Below are positions 25,495 to 35,366 of a stretch of DNA of 64,000 nt, piece after piece. Source of the stretch: Vallitalea okinawensis (GTDB lineage Bacteria > Bacillota > Clostridia > Lachnospirales > PQDH01). The notes beneath the pieces are model-generated. The model ran no database searches and was not told where the DNA came from. It saw nothing but the letters and a program-made list of their open reading frames with translations. The position numbers and the translations under genes were made by a program. The stretch spans positions 248,001-312,000 of the forward strand of contig NZ_PQDH01000007.1 of the NCBI RefSeq assembly GCF_002964605.1. Reading direction: 5' to 3'. The first letter of the stretch is position 1. Each line of letters opens with the position of its first letter.

Positions 25495-27288
25495 TTAATC
25501 AATGACACGAACTGCACGAACCATGTTAAATACTTTTTGCTCATCACCTTGAGGAGCATTTTCATGTGATGCAGGATAATCGTCACGATCTCCTGTTTTT
25601 GGATCACTTCTCTGACATCCTGCCCCATGAACATCCATAGCATTACCATTCATTGCTCCCATTCCTCTACCAAAAGCTAGATATACAGCATTGCCTCCAA
25701 ATATCTTCCCATCTAGATGAGTTGTACTGGACCAATAAAAACCGTAATCCTCTTGACCTGAGTAATTTGCAACTGGTGTACAATAGAACATATCACTAAT
25801 GGCTGCTGAATCTGTTGTATCAGGTGACTTATTGTAGTCAACTAAGCTTTGTAGTTCTTTGGCATCAGGTAATTTCCAGTCGTCATAACCTGCAAACTCT
25901 AGGTCTTCACACCATTCTAATGCATCATCCCAATCCATTGTACCGTCACTATTATCACCTGCATTGTAATAACCACTATCATAAGTCATCCACATAAGTC
26001 CTGTAGCTAAATCTGTAATGGTACCATCGCCGTTATTAACAAATTGGTTTTGACCATAACCTGTATTCCCTCTTACATAGTAGACATAGAATTCTTTAGT
26101 AATTGGATAGCCTTTAATACGACCATCTGCAAAATTAAAGCCGAATACTGTTGTGTTGTCTGACATCGTTGGTGAGTCGTAAATCGTACTTGTTGCCATT
26201 TGTGAGTCAATAAATCGTTCTTCACCAGCTGCATCACCGTATTCAAACTCAAAATAATCTGTATCTATATACGGTATTGATGTATCAGAAGATTTGCCTG
26301 TAACACCAGTAAATTGAACTAAAGAATAAAGCTCTTTAATAGTTGGTAATCGCCAATCGTCATAGCCCGCTAATTGAAAGTCTTCTAGATTATTAACAGC
26401 TTCTTCCCAAGTTATTTTTTCACCTGGGTCTTGCTGCCACATAAGCCCGGTGACATTATCCGTAACAGTACCATCACCATTATCAGTATAACTGGACTGA
26501 TTACTTTGATAAGTCGCATCTTGACCATAGTAATCTTCACCCTTATCCGGCTCACTGATTGTTAAAGTGTTACTATAGTATGTTGTTTGACCTGTATCAA
26601 CAATTGGATAGCCTCCAACTTTTGAGGTATAACCCACTTCAGCTAATAATTCAGCTTCTATTTCATTTGCCTCTTCTACACTTAGCATGTTACCTGAGTT
26701 AGTTTTCTCTCCCACACCGTTTTGTTGCATGCCTTGATTACCTGATTGCATGCCTGATCCTTGTTGCATTCCTTGATTTTCCGATTGCATACCTGGTCCT
26801 TGTTGCATTCCCTGATTACCTGATTGCATACCTGGTCCTTGTTGCATTCCCTGATTACCTGATTGCATACCTGGTCCTTGCTGCATTCCCTGATTACCTG
26901 ATTGCATACCTGATCCTTGAGGAGGAACTAGAACTTCACGAAGTGAGTTGGCTTGGTCTTCTGTAATTATTCCAGCCTCAACTGCTCCAGTTAATAAATC
27001 TAGTCTTTGACCAGAAAGCCCAACTTGCCCATCAAGTTGTGGTCTATTTTCTTCCAAGTATTGCATCAGCTCCTCTGCTTCACTTTCTGATAATAAACCA
27101 TTATTCACAAATTCATTTAGTACTACTTCTAGTCCTTTACCGCTATCTGATCTTTGTCTTTCCAATTGAGTGCTTCCTAATGGTCCATGAAAATCAGGTA
27201 TGCTCCTAGCTCCAACGATAGAGCTTCCTAATATTAATGTAGAAATAATAGAAATCACTAACATAACTTTTATTTTTCTTAATTTCAT
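25495..27288 (-). CDS. Exported Lcl/DUF1566-domain protein with 13-residue repeats
   Basis: 597 residues with GGGAG upstream. A signal peptide (MKLRKIKVMLVISIIS, cleavage near VGARS) is followed by a helical segment (40-120). Then come five tandem copies of a 13-residue unit of the type GMQSGNQGMQQGP (about 127-191). Two DUF1566/Lcl domains end the chain, each with NGDGTVTD or NGDGTITD, ATGLMW-type, GYDDWRLP or GYDDWKLP and KELYSLV or KELQSLV motifs. Such domains occur on bacterial surface proteins and are C-type-lectin-like; a cell-surface binding role is inference. The NGDGT segments could bind calcium. It lies downstream of the yesMN genes but behind a terminator-like hairpin. Confidence 0.8.
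   Translation of the reverse strand: MKLRKIKVMLVISIISTLILGSSIVGARSIPDFHGPLGSTQLERQRSDSGKGLEVVLNEFVNNGLLSESEAEELMQYLEENRPQLDGQVGLSGQRLDLLTGAVEAGIITEDQANSLREVLVPPQGSGMQSGNQGMQQGPGMQSGNQGMQQGPGMQSGNQGMQQGPGMQSENQGMQQGSGMQSGNQGMQQNGVGEKTNSGNMLSVEEANEIEAELLAEVGYTSKVGGYPIVDTGQTTYYSNTLTISEPDKGEDYYGQDATYQSNQSSYTDNGDGTVTDNVTGLMWQQDPGEKITWEEAVNNLEDFQLAGYDDWRLPTIKELYSLVQFTGVTGKSSDTSIPYIDTDYFEFEYGDAAGEERFIDSQMATSTIYDSPTMSDNTTVFGFNFADGRIKGYPITKEFYVYYVRGNTGYGQNQFVNNGDGTITDLATGLMWMTYDSGYYNAGDNSDGTMDWDDALEWCEDLEFAGYDDWKLPDAKELQSLVDYNKSPDTTDSAAISDMFYCTPVANYSGQEDYGFYWSSTTHLDGKIFGGNAVYLAFGRGMGAMNGNAMDVHGAGCQRSDPKTGDRDDYPASHENAPQGDEQKVFNMVRAVRVID
26716..26910 (-). repeat. Five tandem 39-bp coding repeats
   Basis: 195 bases made of five 39-bp units encoding the Gly-Met-Gln-rich 13-mer. 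Units differ by a few bases and by Gly-to-Glu, Pro-to-Ser and a terminal Asn change. It is likely a flexible linker prone to copy-number change. Confidence 0.9.
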
Positions 27289-27350
27289 AATATTGATCTC
27301 CCTTCAATAAATACTTGATATGATATCCTTAATTAAATAATAAAATATAA

Positions 27351-27379
27351 ATGTGAGGATGTTGTGTTGAATCCTCATA
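27351..27379 (-). promoter_or_regulatory. Inverted repeat in the leader of the Lcl gene
   Basis: ATGAGGAT and ATCCTCAC-type arms (8 bp, 10-nt loop) lie about 63 bases before the Lcl gene start, followed on the minus strand by an AT-rich run. It could be an operator or a second weak terminator. Confidence 0.4.
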
Positions 27380-27389
27380 GAAAATAAAA

Positions 27390-27426
27390 ATGAAGCATAC
27401 TCGTCCTAATGACCTCTACGCTTCAA
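27390..27426 (-). terminator. Terminator of the yesM/yesN-like genes
   Basis: On the minus strand TGAAGCGTA and TATGCTTCA form an imperfect stem followed by TTTTTATTTT, 33 bases after the response-regulator stop. Confidence 0.65.
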
Positions 27427-27458
27427 TCTTATTTCCTTTATTGAATTTATAGTAATCT

Positions 27459-29018
27459 TTATCTATTTCTTTTAATATAACTACTTGGCGTTATCCCATG
27501 ATATTTTTTAAAACATTTAGAGAAGTAGCGGGAATCGCCATATCCACAATTTGCTGAAAGAATTTCTACATTATGTTGCCCTTTTTCAATGATCTCCTTA
27601 GCTTTAATCATTCGAGTTGTAATAATATACTCCCCTAGACTATCACCTGTTTTTGTCTTAAATAATTTACATATGTAATGATAGTTAAAGTTGAAGTGAC
27701 TTACAACTTTATTAATATTACAATCCTGTTCATGATAATGCTCTAGTATATAGGATTTTATTTCATTAACTAATAAATCAGATTCACTAACTTCTCTTAC
27801 AATTATAGCCTCCATTAAATCCTTAAAAAAACTATTCATCCATTCTATCAACTCGTCTAAGGTAAAAAAAGTAGCAATCTGTTCTCTCAACTGTTTACGA
27901 TTCTGCCATTTCATAACCTTCGTACTTTGACACTCCATTGCATACTCATAGGCAAGGCTAAAGAGTTGTTGAACTACCGATTCAATAACACTTATTGAAT
28001 ACAAGTTATCTTTAATTTCTTGAAAGATATTTTTAATTATGTTCTTTAAATATTCCTCATCTTTTTTACGTAAACATAAGGTTAAAAGATGTCTCTCTTT
28101 GTCACTTATCCCTTTATGCTGGTAAGGATTATTGATAACCACATCTTTGCAGCATATAGGTTTATGGGTATCTAAAACAAGTCTATTAGCTAAGATATGT
28201 TGATTTTTTTTACTTATATCTCTTAAACATTGCACATCTTTAAAAATAGAACTTAAACATACGATCATACGACTCATGTACTTATTGTTGATTAAATTAC
28301 TTAGCTCTATCAGTTTCTCCATAATGCTTTCATTGCTGACTTCTTTTATATCTTCAGAGCTTATAAAAAGGCTACACTCTTCATAACTAGCTACCCAACA
28401 TACTCCTTCTAATTCTATTTCATCAATTATTGTGTAGATAACATCTTTTAATATATTAATATTCATTTCTATTGTATCTGCATCAGGTCTTTGATTGTTC
28501 ATAAGCATCTGAAAGGTAATCAAACGTTTAAAACTTTTTGCTTGAATTTGTTTATTTATCTCACTATTTCCCGTGAATTCCACTAAATAATGTGTATCTC
28601 CTGAGAGCTGGGCAAGTATTTCTTCTCGTTTTTTACGTTTCCCAGGTAATATTTTGTTTCGTAACTTAATCAGCTCATCTCTTAATTCTTCTTGTGGAAC
28701 AGGTTTTAAGATGTAATTGGATACCCCTAATTGTAGAGCTTGTCTAACATAATCAAATTCACTATAACCCGTCAACATGACGCAATGGGTTAAACTCTTA
28801 CTAACCCTTAACTCTCTGATCAGTGTCAATCCATCCATTATAGGCATGTTAATATCAATGAGGGCAACATCAGGTTCTTTATCTAATATTAAATCTAATC
28901 CTTCTTTTCCATTATCGGCTTCGCCACAGAGTTGATAACCAAGTTCTTCCCATGGAGTAGTAACCCGTAATGCTTTTCTTGTATAGTATTCATCATCAAT
29001 CAAAACAACTTTTAGCAT
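27459..29018 (-). CDS. YesN-type response regulator with AraC DNA-binding domain
   Basis: 519 residues with GGGGGAGG before the ATG; its start overlaps the sensor kinase by 7 bases. The receiver (1-125) has the acidic pair DD near 8-9, the phospho-acceptor D55 in DVALIDINMP, and the conserved Lys in YILKPVPQEE. A long helical middle (130-400) follows, then an AraC-type double helix-turn-helix (about 415-515: NKVVSHFNFNYHYICKLFK, ILSANCGYGDSRYFSKCFK, GITPSSYI). It presumably activates the sugar ABC transporter genes just upstream when phosphorylated by the adjacent kinase. Confidence 0.93.
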   Translation of the reverse strand: MLKVVLIDDEYYTRKALRVTTPWEELGYQLCGEADNGKEGLDLILDKEPDVALIDINMPIMDGLTLIRELRVSKSLTHCVMLTGYSEFDYVRQALQLGVSNYILKPVPQEELRDELIKLRNKILPGKRKKREEILAQLSGDTHYLVEFTGNSEINKQIQAKSFKRLITFQMLMNNQRPDADTIEMNINILKDVIYTIIDEIELEGVCWVASYEECSLFISSEDIKEVSNESIMEKLIELSNLINNKYMSRMIVCLSSIFKDVQCLRDISKKNQHILANRLVLDTHKPICCKDVVINNPYQHKGISDKERHLLTLCLRKKDEEYLKNIIKNIFQEIKDNLYSISVIESVVQQLFSLAYEYAMECQSTKVMKWQNRKQLREQIATFFTLDELIEWMNSFFKDLMEAIIVREVSESDLLVNEIKSYILEHYHEQDCNINKVVSHFNFNYHYICKLFKTKTGDSLGEYIITTRMIKAKEIIEKGQHNVEILSANCGYGDSRYFSKCFKKYHGITPSSYIKRNR

Positions 29019-30820
29019 TTGTCATCCTCCCCCACTGGCTCATAAGGTAAACGAATTGTAATCTTGGTAAAATAACCTTGTTTACTGGAAATTTGTATGC
29101 CATAAGCATCGCCATGAATCATCTGTATTCTTTGATGAATACTTCTAAGTCCAAAACTTCCCTCTACTTCTTTGCTGGCAATACTCTTATTTAGTAGCTC
29201 AATTGTTTCTGGTGAAATACCTATTCCTGTATCAATGACATGGATAAGAATGACTTTCCCTTCAACACAAGCTCTAATATGAATTGTACTTCTGCTTCCC
29301 TTAGGCTTTAACCCATGGTATATAGCATTTTCAACAATAGGTTGTAGTGTTAATTTTGGTATTTCCTGCTTTTCAATTCTGGCAGGTATATGGATTTTGA
29401 AATCAAGAATTTTGACATAGCGATAACGCTGTATCGTTAAGTAACTCTCCACAATCTTTTTTTCCTCTATAATAGGTATTAAATCCTGTCCTTGACTTAA
29501 TGAAAGTCTGTAGAAACTAGCTAGACTCTGGGCAGCTCCTAGTGCCTCTTCTTTCATATCTAATTGAACCAAAGAATGAATCGTTCCTAGTGTATTGTAC
29601 AGAAAATGAGGTTTAATCTGCGCTTGCATTAACAGAAACTCATAATTTCTAATGGCTTCTTGTTTATTCACTATATCATTAAATAACTTATCATTACGAT
29701 CCATCAAATTATTAAAGGTGGTATTAAGAAGATACATTTCACCTTTCACTAGCTCATCGGCACGCTGATCTCTCTGTCCATTTTTTATATACTTCATAAC
29801 TTTAACCAATTTTGTAATAGGCTTTGAAATATTATGTGACATATATCTAGATATAATAAAAGCAATTAAAGTATAAATTACACTGAAATACAATAAGAAA
29901 GCTCTAAACCTCTGATAGGAAGTTAATAAGGTGTCCATAGATACTTGACTGAGGAGATACCAATCTGAATTGGGTATTTTCTCAATGGCTAGATAATAGG
30001 ATTGATTCTTTGTCTGAATAACAGCTTCTTCATTGGCTTGGAACTTATGAAAAGTTAGTTTTTCGATACCAATAACGTCAACTATGCTTTTGCCAATGAT
30101 TTGATTATCGGTTGCAGATATAATTTCTTCATTTGACCCAATAATGTAGAACTTGCTGTTTTCATCATCAAAATTACTAGAGAATATATTCGAAAAGGTG
30201 TCTTCATCTATATACATAAAGACGGCTCCTAAATATTTTGCATTATACAGATGATAAACAGGTTTTTTTACTATGAAAAGGGATTTTGATGTACCTGCCA
30301 TATCCATCATATGGTGGGGTGCATACCACTGAAGCTGTTGACTATTTTGTGAAGTTACTAAAGTAAAGGTATCCTTATTAAGCATACTCTCCACTTGTGA
30401 GTTTAAGAAAGGACTAATGTGTATAATGGAACCACTTTCTGTTTTAAAATCACAACTGATAATGTTTTCTGAAATACCAATGATTTCATTAATAGCTCTA
30501 CCAAGGGTACGTTGTGTCGTATATAAAGAACGTTGCTCCTCTGGTAACTCTAGTGTAGATAGCAAAGCATCCTGAACACGTTTATCAATGGAAATATTAA
30601 TAATAGAATCATTAATACTCCTCGTTAATAACTCCATACTGTTTGTAATAAGATTTGTTTCTTTCATAATAGATGCTTTTGCCTGTTCTATGGTAATCCT
30701 TTTAAATGCATAACCTCCAGCTAAACTAAAAATCACCATGGAACATAGCATAATAATGATATTGAAGAAAAAGATTTTAGTGGCTAGAGGTAGTTCTTTT
30801 ATTTTATAGATCATTTTCAT
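29012..30820 (-). CDS. YesM-type sensor histidine kinase
   Basis: 602 residues from the ATG at 30820, spaced 6 bases from GGTGGG; an ATG two codons earlier touches that site. Two membrane segments (about 17-38 and 305-325) enclose a dCACHE-like extracellular sensor. Then come a HAMP segment and a His_kinase domain with the phospho-His in QIKPHFLYNTLG (near 400). HATPase motifs are PIVENAIYHGLKP and DTGIGIS. It probably senses extracellular oligosaccharide, directly or through the solute-binding protein, and phosphorylates the overlapping response regulator. The gene follows the ABC permeases by about 70 bases. Confidence 0.93.
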   Translation of the reverse strand: MKMIYKIKELPLATKIFFFNIIIMLCSMVIFSLAGGYAFKRITIEQAKASIMKETNLITNSMELLTRSINDSIINISIDKRVQDALLSTLELPEEQRSLYTTQRTLGRAINEIIGISENIISCDFKTESGSIIHISPFLNSQVESMLNKDTFTLVTSQNSQQLQWYAPHHMMDMAGTSKSLFIVKKPVYHLYNAKYLGAVFMYIDEDTFSNIFSSNFDDENSKFYIIGSNEEIISATDNQIIGKSIVDVIGIEKLTFHKFQANEEAVIQTKNQSYYLAIEKIPNSDWYLLSQVSMDTLLTSYQRFRAFLLYFSVIYTLIAFIISRYMSHNISKPITKLVKVMKYIKNGQRDQRADELVKGEMYLLNTTFNNLMDRNDKLFNDIVNKQEAIRNYEFLLMQAQIKPHFLYNTLGTIHSLVQLDMKEEALGAAQSLASFYRLSLSQGQDLIPIIEEKKIVESYLTIQRYRYVKILDFKIHIPARIEKQEIPKLTLQPIVENAIYHGLKPKGSRSTIHIRACVEGKVILIHVIDTGIGISPETIELLNKSIASKEVEGSFGLRSIHQRIQMIHGDAYGIQISSKQGYFTKITIRLPYEPVGEDDKC

Positions 30821-30891
30821 CAGCATCCCACCATTTTCATCATCTCATGTACTAATTATAGTATAATCGATTATGAAGGCTATAGAAACAA

Positions 30892-31725
30892 TTATTTGAT
30901 AGCTGAACCTGCAGTCAGCGCTTCTTCAATACTCTGACTTCCCAAGAGATAGATGATGATTGCAGGTATACTCGTTATGACTAATGCGGCACAAAGCATT
31001 CCCCACTCTGTTCCCCTTGATGTACTGAAATACCCTATGGCTACAGCAATAGGCCGCATTTTAACATCATCAATTGTTATGAATGCCATAAAGTATTCAT
31101 TCCAAGTATAGAGCATAAAGACTATGATCACCACTGTACTTACTGCTGACTTAACCATAGGTAATATGATGCGTATAAAAGCACCAACTATACCGCAACC
31201 ATCCATATACGCTGCTTCCTCAAGCTCTCTAGGTAAGCTGCGCATAAAGGCATAAAGAATTAAAATGCTCATTGGTAAAGCACTAGCTGTATAAACCAAT
31301 ATCGTACCTATGTAGGTGTTTTTTATACCCAAGTCACCTAATAAAACATACAGTGATAAGATAATAATGGACATGGGAACGACTAAACCTAACTGTATAT
31401 AACGATAAATAATTTCACGTCCTCTGAAATCCATTCTTGATGTAGCATAAGCAAACAAAGAAGCCGTAACAACTGTCAATAAAATAGTTCCTATGGTATA
31501 GATACCACTATTCGTAAAATAACGAAAAAAATCAAAAGCGCCTATGGCATTACTATAATTAGCCAAACTCCAAACTTGTGGTAGTCCAATAGGATTTGCT
31601 ATAACCTCTCTTGCTGTTTTGAAAGAGTTAATGATCATCCACAAAATAGGGTACAGGGCTGACAGAGCAAATAATACTAATAGTATATTAATCAATCCAT
31701 CTAAAAGACTGGTTTTCTTATTCAT
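30892..31725 (-). CDS. Sugar ABC transporter permease (MalG/LplC-like)
   Basis: 277 residues, six hydrophobic segments, AGGAG upstream. The ABC inner-membrane (EAA) loop reads EEAAYMDGCGIVGAFIRIILP near residues 180-200. It forms the transmembrane channel with the permease encoded 10 bases upstream. No ATPase gene is in this operon, as is common for clostridial CUT1 carbohydrate systems that share one MsmX-type ATPase. Confidence 0.93.
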   Translation of the reverse strand: MNKKTSLLDGLINILLVLFALSALYPILWMIINSFKTAREVIANPIGLPQVWSLANYSNAIGAFDFFRYFTNSGIYTIGTILLTVVTASLFAYATSRMDFRGREIIYRYIQLGLVVPMSIIILSLYVLLGDLGIKNTYIGTILVYTASALPMSILILYAFMRSLPRELEEAAYMDGCGIVGAFIRIILPMVKSAVSTVVIIVFMLYTWNEYFMAFITIDDVKMRPIAVAIGYFSTSRGTEWGMLCAALVITSIPAIIIYLLGSQSIEEALTAGSAIK

Positions 31726-31735
31726 CGACTCACTC

Positions 31736-32620
31736 CTAACACATTTCTATTTTTTCTCTTGCCACTAACTTGTTCACCAGTAATACCATAATAAAGGTTT
31801 CAATAGCAAATAGGACGGCTATGGAGCCTGCTTGCCCAAAATCCATTAATCTAAACGCCTTATAATACATCTGATAAATTAGCGATCTTGTTAGATCTCC
31901 TGGACCTCCATTAGTTAAGAGTTGGATCTGTGTAAAAATCTGCATGGTACCGGTTATGGAAATGATGAGAACAAACTTGATGACTTCCTGTGTTAAAGGT
32001 ATAGATATTTTAATAGAGCGTTGAATAAAGTTTGCTCCTGCAACCTTAGCAGCTTCGTAATATGAATCAGGAATAGAGCGTAATGCAGCATAGAAATAAA
32101 GCATGTTAAAACCTATATATTGCCATAAGACAACAGCACCGATAATCCAAATAGCATAAGTCTCATGCTGTAGCCAAGGAATAATTAATTCTTCTAAATC
32201 AACTTTCATGAGTAAGGCATCTAAAATCCCCCAATCTGGTTGAAAGACCATTTTCCACATTAATGCTATAACCGCTATGTTGAGTACCGCCGGCATGAAT
32301 ACCGCTATTTTGAAATACTTTCGAAAACGAGGACCTCTTTCATTAATTAATAACGCAAGGATATATGAAAAAGGACCACAGATGAATAATTGTACTGCTA
32401 ACATTTTCAATGTATTCAAGTTAGCATGCCAGAAAACAGGGTCTTTTAGAGTACTCATATAATTACCAAATAATAGAAATTCACCAAACTCAAAACCATT
32501 AAAAACAAAACCACTTTGGATAACCGTTGTTATCAAAGGATAAATAATAAATGATGTAAATATAATAAGTGCAGGTAGAATAAATAATATGATTACTAAT
32601 CGCTCGTGCTTTCTTCTCAT
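31736..32620 (-). CDS. Sugar ABC transporter permease (MalF/LplB-like)
   Basis: 294 residues, six hydrophobic segments, AGGGGG upstream of the start. The EAA loop is YYEAAKVAGANFIQRSIKISIP near 193-212, placing it in the CUT1 MalF-type group. Partner of the downstream permease and the upstream binding protein. Confidence 0.93.
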   Translation of the reverse strand: MRRKHERLVIILFILPALIIFTSFIIYPLITTVIQSGFVFNGFEFGEFLLFGNYMSTLKDPVFWHANLNTLKMLAVQLFICGPFSYILALLINERGPRFRKYFKIAVFMPAVLNIAVIALMWKMVFQPDWGILDALLMKVDLEELIIPWLQHETYAIWIIGAVVLWQYIGFNMLYFYAALRSIPDSYYEAAKVAGANFIQRSIKISIPLTQEVIKFVLIISITGTMQIFTQIQLLTNGGPGDLTRSLIYQMYYKAFRLMDFGQAGSIAVLFAIETFIMVLLVNKLVAREKIEMC

Positions 32621-32646
32621 GTTTACTGAAGCCCCCTCTAAATAAG

Positions 32647-32670
32647 AGAGCCGGTAGTTTAACCGGCTCT
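32647..32670 (-). terminator. Intra-operon hairpin between binding protein and permeases
   Basis: AGAGCCGGT and ACCGGCTCT form a perfect 9-bp GC-rich stem with a 6-nt loop, 17 bases after the binding-protein stop. There is no strong T-tract, so partial termination or mRNA stabilisation giving more binding protein than permease is likely. Confidence 0.6.
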
Positions 32671-32687
32671 ATGCATTATAATGATTA

Positions 32688-33989
32688 TTAGTATATAGCC
32701 TCCATGGACTTACCAAATTCTTCAGCAGTAATCTGACCAAAAATTAACTTTTCTAAATTTGTAACATATTCAGCCTGTTGAGCTTGTTGCATAAAGTTAG
32801 TTGGGAAATTTGGTATAACATTCGTGTTCTCGTCACGTATTTTTTCATAGAAATATTGATTAACATCAGCTGCACCTGCTGGTAGCTGATCAAATCCTTT
32901 AAGCGCTGTTGCGTTACCTGCCTCATTAGCCCAGTACTCTGCATCTTGCATCACCAAAAACTGTGCTACATCTAACGCTAGGTCAGGATCTTCAGTATAC
33001 TTAGCGATCATAAAACCACCAGCTGTTGCAGATCCCCATGCATTTAATGTATAGTTACCGAAAATCTCTGGTAGAGAAGCATAACCAATTTCAAAATTAG
33101 CTACTGATATAGCTGGATATACCCAGATAGGATGATAAATCATTGCCGCATCCCCATCGATAAATAACTGTTCATGCACTTGTTGCTCAATGGATGTAAC
33201 ATTCTCTGGAAATGCTCCCATCTCATAAAGAGAACTTAATCGTTCTGCCGCCTTTACTACCTCTTCACTAGTAAAGCCAATCTCTTTAGATTGAAGTTTT
33301 CGCATAGCATTTGGATCATCGACAGTCATTAAATCTGCAAACATAAAATTTTGCAAAGCCCATGACGTAGCAGATATTGGTAAATAACCTTTCTCTTTCA
33401 GTTTCTTAACTAATTCAATGAACCCTTCATAACTGTCTGGCAATTCTAGGTTTTCTTTTGCAAAGATTTCTTTATTATAAAAAATTGGACCTGCAAAGAA
33501 TGAATCTGTTCCACTACTTAAGCAATAAATCTCCCCGTCAGGGGCAGGAATTAATGCAGCCTTGTTGGTGAACTCATCTAAAAACCCATTGTTTTTTATG
33601 CGCTCTGTTAATGGTAAAGCATTTCCTGATTGATAAACAATATCCGCTCCCCAAAAGATATCAGGTAACGTACCTGATGCATTGTAGACAGTTAATTTGC
33701 TATCATAATTACTAGCACTACCTGGCAACTCAAACTCAGCTTCTACGTTTGGGAATGCTTCTCCAATATTCTTAGAATAATAATTCTGATAAATGGCCTG
33801 ACGATTACTATCTTCTGATAAAACCATGATCTTTAGCTTTTGCTTTTCTTTTTGTTTTGGTGTTGCACTTTCTTCTTGCTTTTCCCCCATTTGATCACTC
33901 GTTGCGTTATTATCCTCTTTACTTGAACAGCCCGCTAGTAAAGAAACAAGCAAAATTCCTAGTAAGAGATACGTTATGATTTTTTTCAT
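32688..33989 (-). CDS. Sugar ABC transporter solute-binding lipoprotein
   Basis: 433 residues from the ATG at 33989 (AGGAGGG upstream). Lipoprotein signal with lipobox LLAGC (Cys near 20), followed by a Ser/Lys/Glu-rich linker. The extracellular-solute-binding family 1 fold shows GTLPDIFWGADIV, GEIYCLSSGTDSF, and IYHPIWVYPAIS segments. It delivers an oligosaccharide to the permeases encoded downstream. Substrate unknown; the GH2/URO-D operon next door suggests a plant or algal glycan. Confidence 0.92.
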   Translation of the reverse strand: MKKIITYLLLGILLVSLLAGCSSKEDNNATSDQMGEKQEESATPKQKEKQKLKIMVLSEDSNRQAIYQNYYSKNIGEAFPNVEAEFELPGSASNYDSKLTVYNASGTLPDIFWGADIVYQSGNALPLTERIKNNGFLDEFTNKAALIPAPDGEIYCLSSGTDSFFAGPIFYNKEIFAKENLELPDSYEGFIELVKKLKEKGYLPISATSWALQNFMFADLMTVDDPNAMRKLQSKEIGFTSEEVVKAAERLSSLYEMGAFPENVTSIEQQVHEQLFIDGDAAMIYHPIWVYPAISVANFEIGYASLPEIFGNYTLNAWGSATAGGFMIAKYTEDPDLALDVAQFLVMQDAEYWANEAGNATALKGFDQLPAGAADVNQYFYEKIRDENTNVIPNFPTNFMQQAQQAEYVTNLEKLIFGQITAEEFGKSMEAIY

Positions 33990-34185
33990 TAAATCCCTCC
34001 TATGCAAAATTAGTATGGATTAATTATAACGAATCATGTTCTAAATAAACAGTTAATTTTTAGCTGTATTTGTGTAACATTTATGCCCTTTTATCAACCC
34101 TGCTATTTTATGTTCGTATATAGCAATTCGAGTTACCTTTCAAGTATGTGCAAGTAAGTATGTTTCCTTGTTTCTTACACTACAA

Positions 34186-34231
34186 AAAAAGGTATTTAGA
34201 AACCATTCAACTGGTTAATATATACCTTTTT
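34186..34231 (-). terminator. Terminator of the URO-D/GH2/URO-D operon
   Basis: AAAAAGGTAT and ATACCTTTTT form the outer stem and AACC/GGTT an inner one. The minus strand continues with seven T residues. The rest of the 297-bp gap (33990-34286) holds the promoter region of the binding-protein gene, with a TATAAT at 34028-34023, and no gene. Confidence 0.8.
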
Positions 34232-34286
34232 AGTGATTATATATGTACACATTCTATCTTCTGATAAGAAAACACATATCTATAAA

Positions 34287-35366
34287 TTATTCGTGAGTTA
34301 ACTTTGATATAGTCTTTAGAAGACTTTCAGCTTCATCTTCAGAAGATGCCGGTATGACAAGATGTAACCCTTTGGAAGAAAGTTGCTCCATTAAAGGTTC
34401 TAACTCCTTTGTATCTGGAAGATTAAGTAATAACCCTTTACCAGCCCCTTGAATTTTCTTCAATTCATCAATATAGTTAAGAGCTGAAGGTTGACCAACA
34501 ACACTAGTCCACTGAATAGCCTTAAGATTCTCTATAGTTAAAATTTGATCTAAATGGCGAATTTGTTCCATACCATCTAAGTGATACAATGGATACTCTA
34601 ATTTACTACCTTGGTGATCTAACTCTGGTTTAGCATACTTAGTAAATAACTCTGGAGAGATCATTGTTGATATATCACATTGAAGCTGTGCATGTAAACC
34701 AGGTGCCCAGGTGAACAACCAGCCAATACCGCTACCACCACGATTGGTATTTTTAATAATATTAAAGGTCTCTTCAGTATACTTATCCCATACACGACGC
34801 ATTTTTGTCATTGCTGGCTCAATGTAAGCTTCATTTGTAAACATGTCCATTAATAAAGTATCTGCTCCTTGAATTAGGGATAGTGCATCTAGATCTCCAG
34901 TTACATCTGCCATGGATACAAAGTATTCGTCATTAGTATTGTCTACAAAATACTGTGCTAATTCCAAAGTCTTTTGATACCAAAAGTTACTCTCTTCGAA
35001 AATTAAAGAAGGTTCTCTTTCTTCTGTAGGGTGAAACCAAAGAGTATTTTGCGTAAATTCATGTTTCACATCTTTGAAATAACCAGCTTGCCCAGATGGA
35101 CCTAAGCTTAACATGACTGTTGGTATACCATCACCAACCCATGTACGATTATCCAACATATGCTTATTTCTATTTAATACGAATTCAGCATCAGTATACC
35201 AATGAAGAGCAGCATCTTGATCTTCTGGTTGGATCATCATTGTATAATCAAAATTGGCATTCTTACATGGTCCTAAGATTGTTGTTAAACAACGATCAAT
35301 AACTTCATTTTCCCAAAATGCTGCATGTCTTTCTAAACGTTTATCCCAATCACTAATATATGCCAT
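34287..35366 (-). CDS. URO-D-like protein 2
   Basis: 359 residues with GGGGG upstream; its start immediately follows the GH2 stop codon. It shows the same barrel family as the proteins at 2487 and 38381: an N-terminal aromatic/charged segment, SMADVTGDLDALSLIQGAD near 155, LDGMEQIRHLDQIL, and IQWTSVVGQP near 283 (ligand-loop region). It lacks the DHRCPP tail motif of protein 1 and the CYGCCEP cysteines of protein 3, so the three are distant paralogs, not recent copies. There is no corrinoid partner gene. Its fixed place beside a glycoside hydrolase suggests a role in carbohydrate metabolism, but the chemistry is unknown. Confidence 0.75.
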   Translation of the reverse strand: MAYISDWDKRLERHAAFWENEVIDRCLTTILGPCKNANFDYTMMIQPEDQDAALHWYTDAEFVLNRNKHMLDNRTWVGDGIPTVMLSLGPSGQAGYFKDVKHEFTQNTLWFHPTEEREPSLIFEESNFWYQKTLELAQYFVDNTNDEYFVSMADVTGDLDALSLIQGADTLLMDMFTNEAYIEPAMTKMRRVWDKYTEETFNIIKNTNRGGSGIGWLFTWAPGLHAQLQCDISTMISPELFTKYAKPELDHQGSKLEYPLYHLDGMEQIRHLDQILTIENLKAIQWTSVVGQPSALNYIDELKKIQGAGKGLLLNLPDTKELEPLMEQLSSKGLHLVIPASSEDEAESLLKTISKLTHE

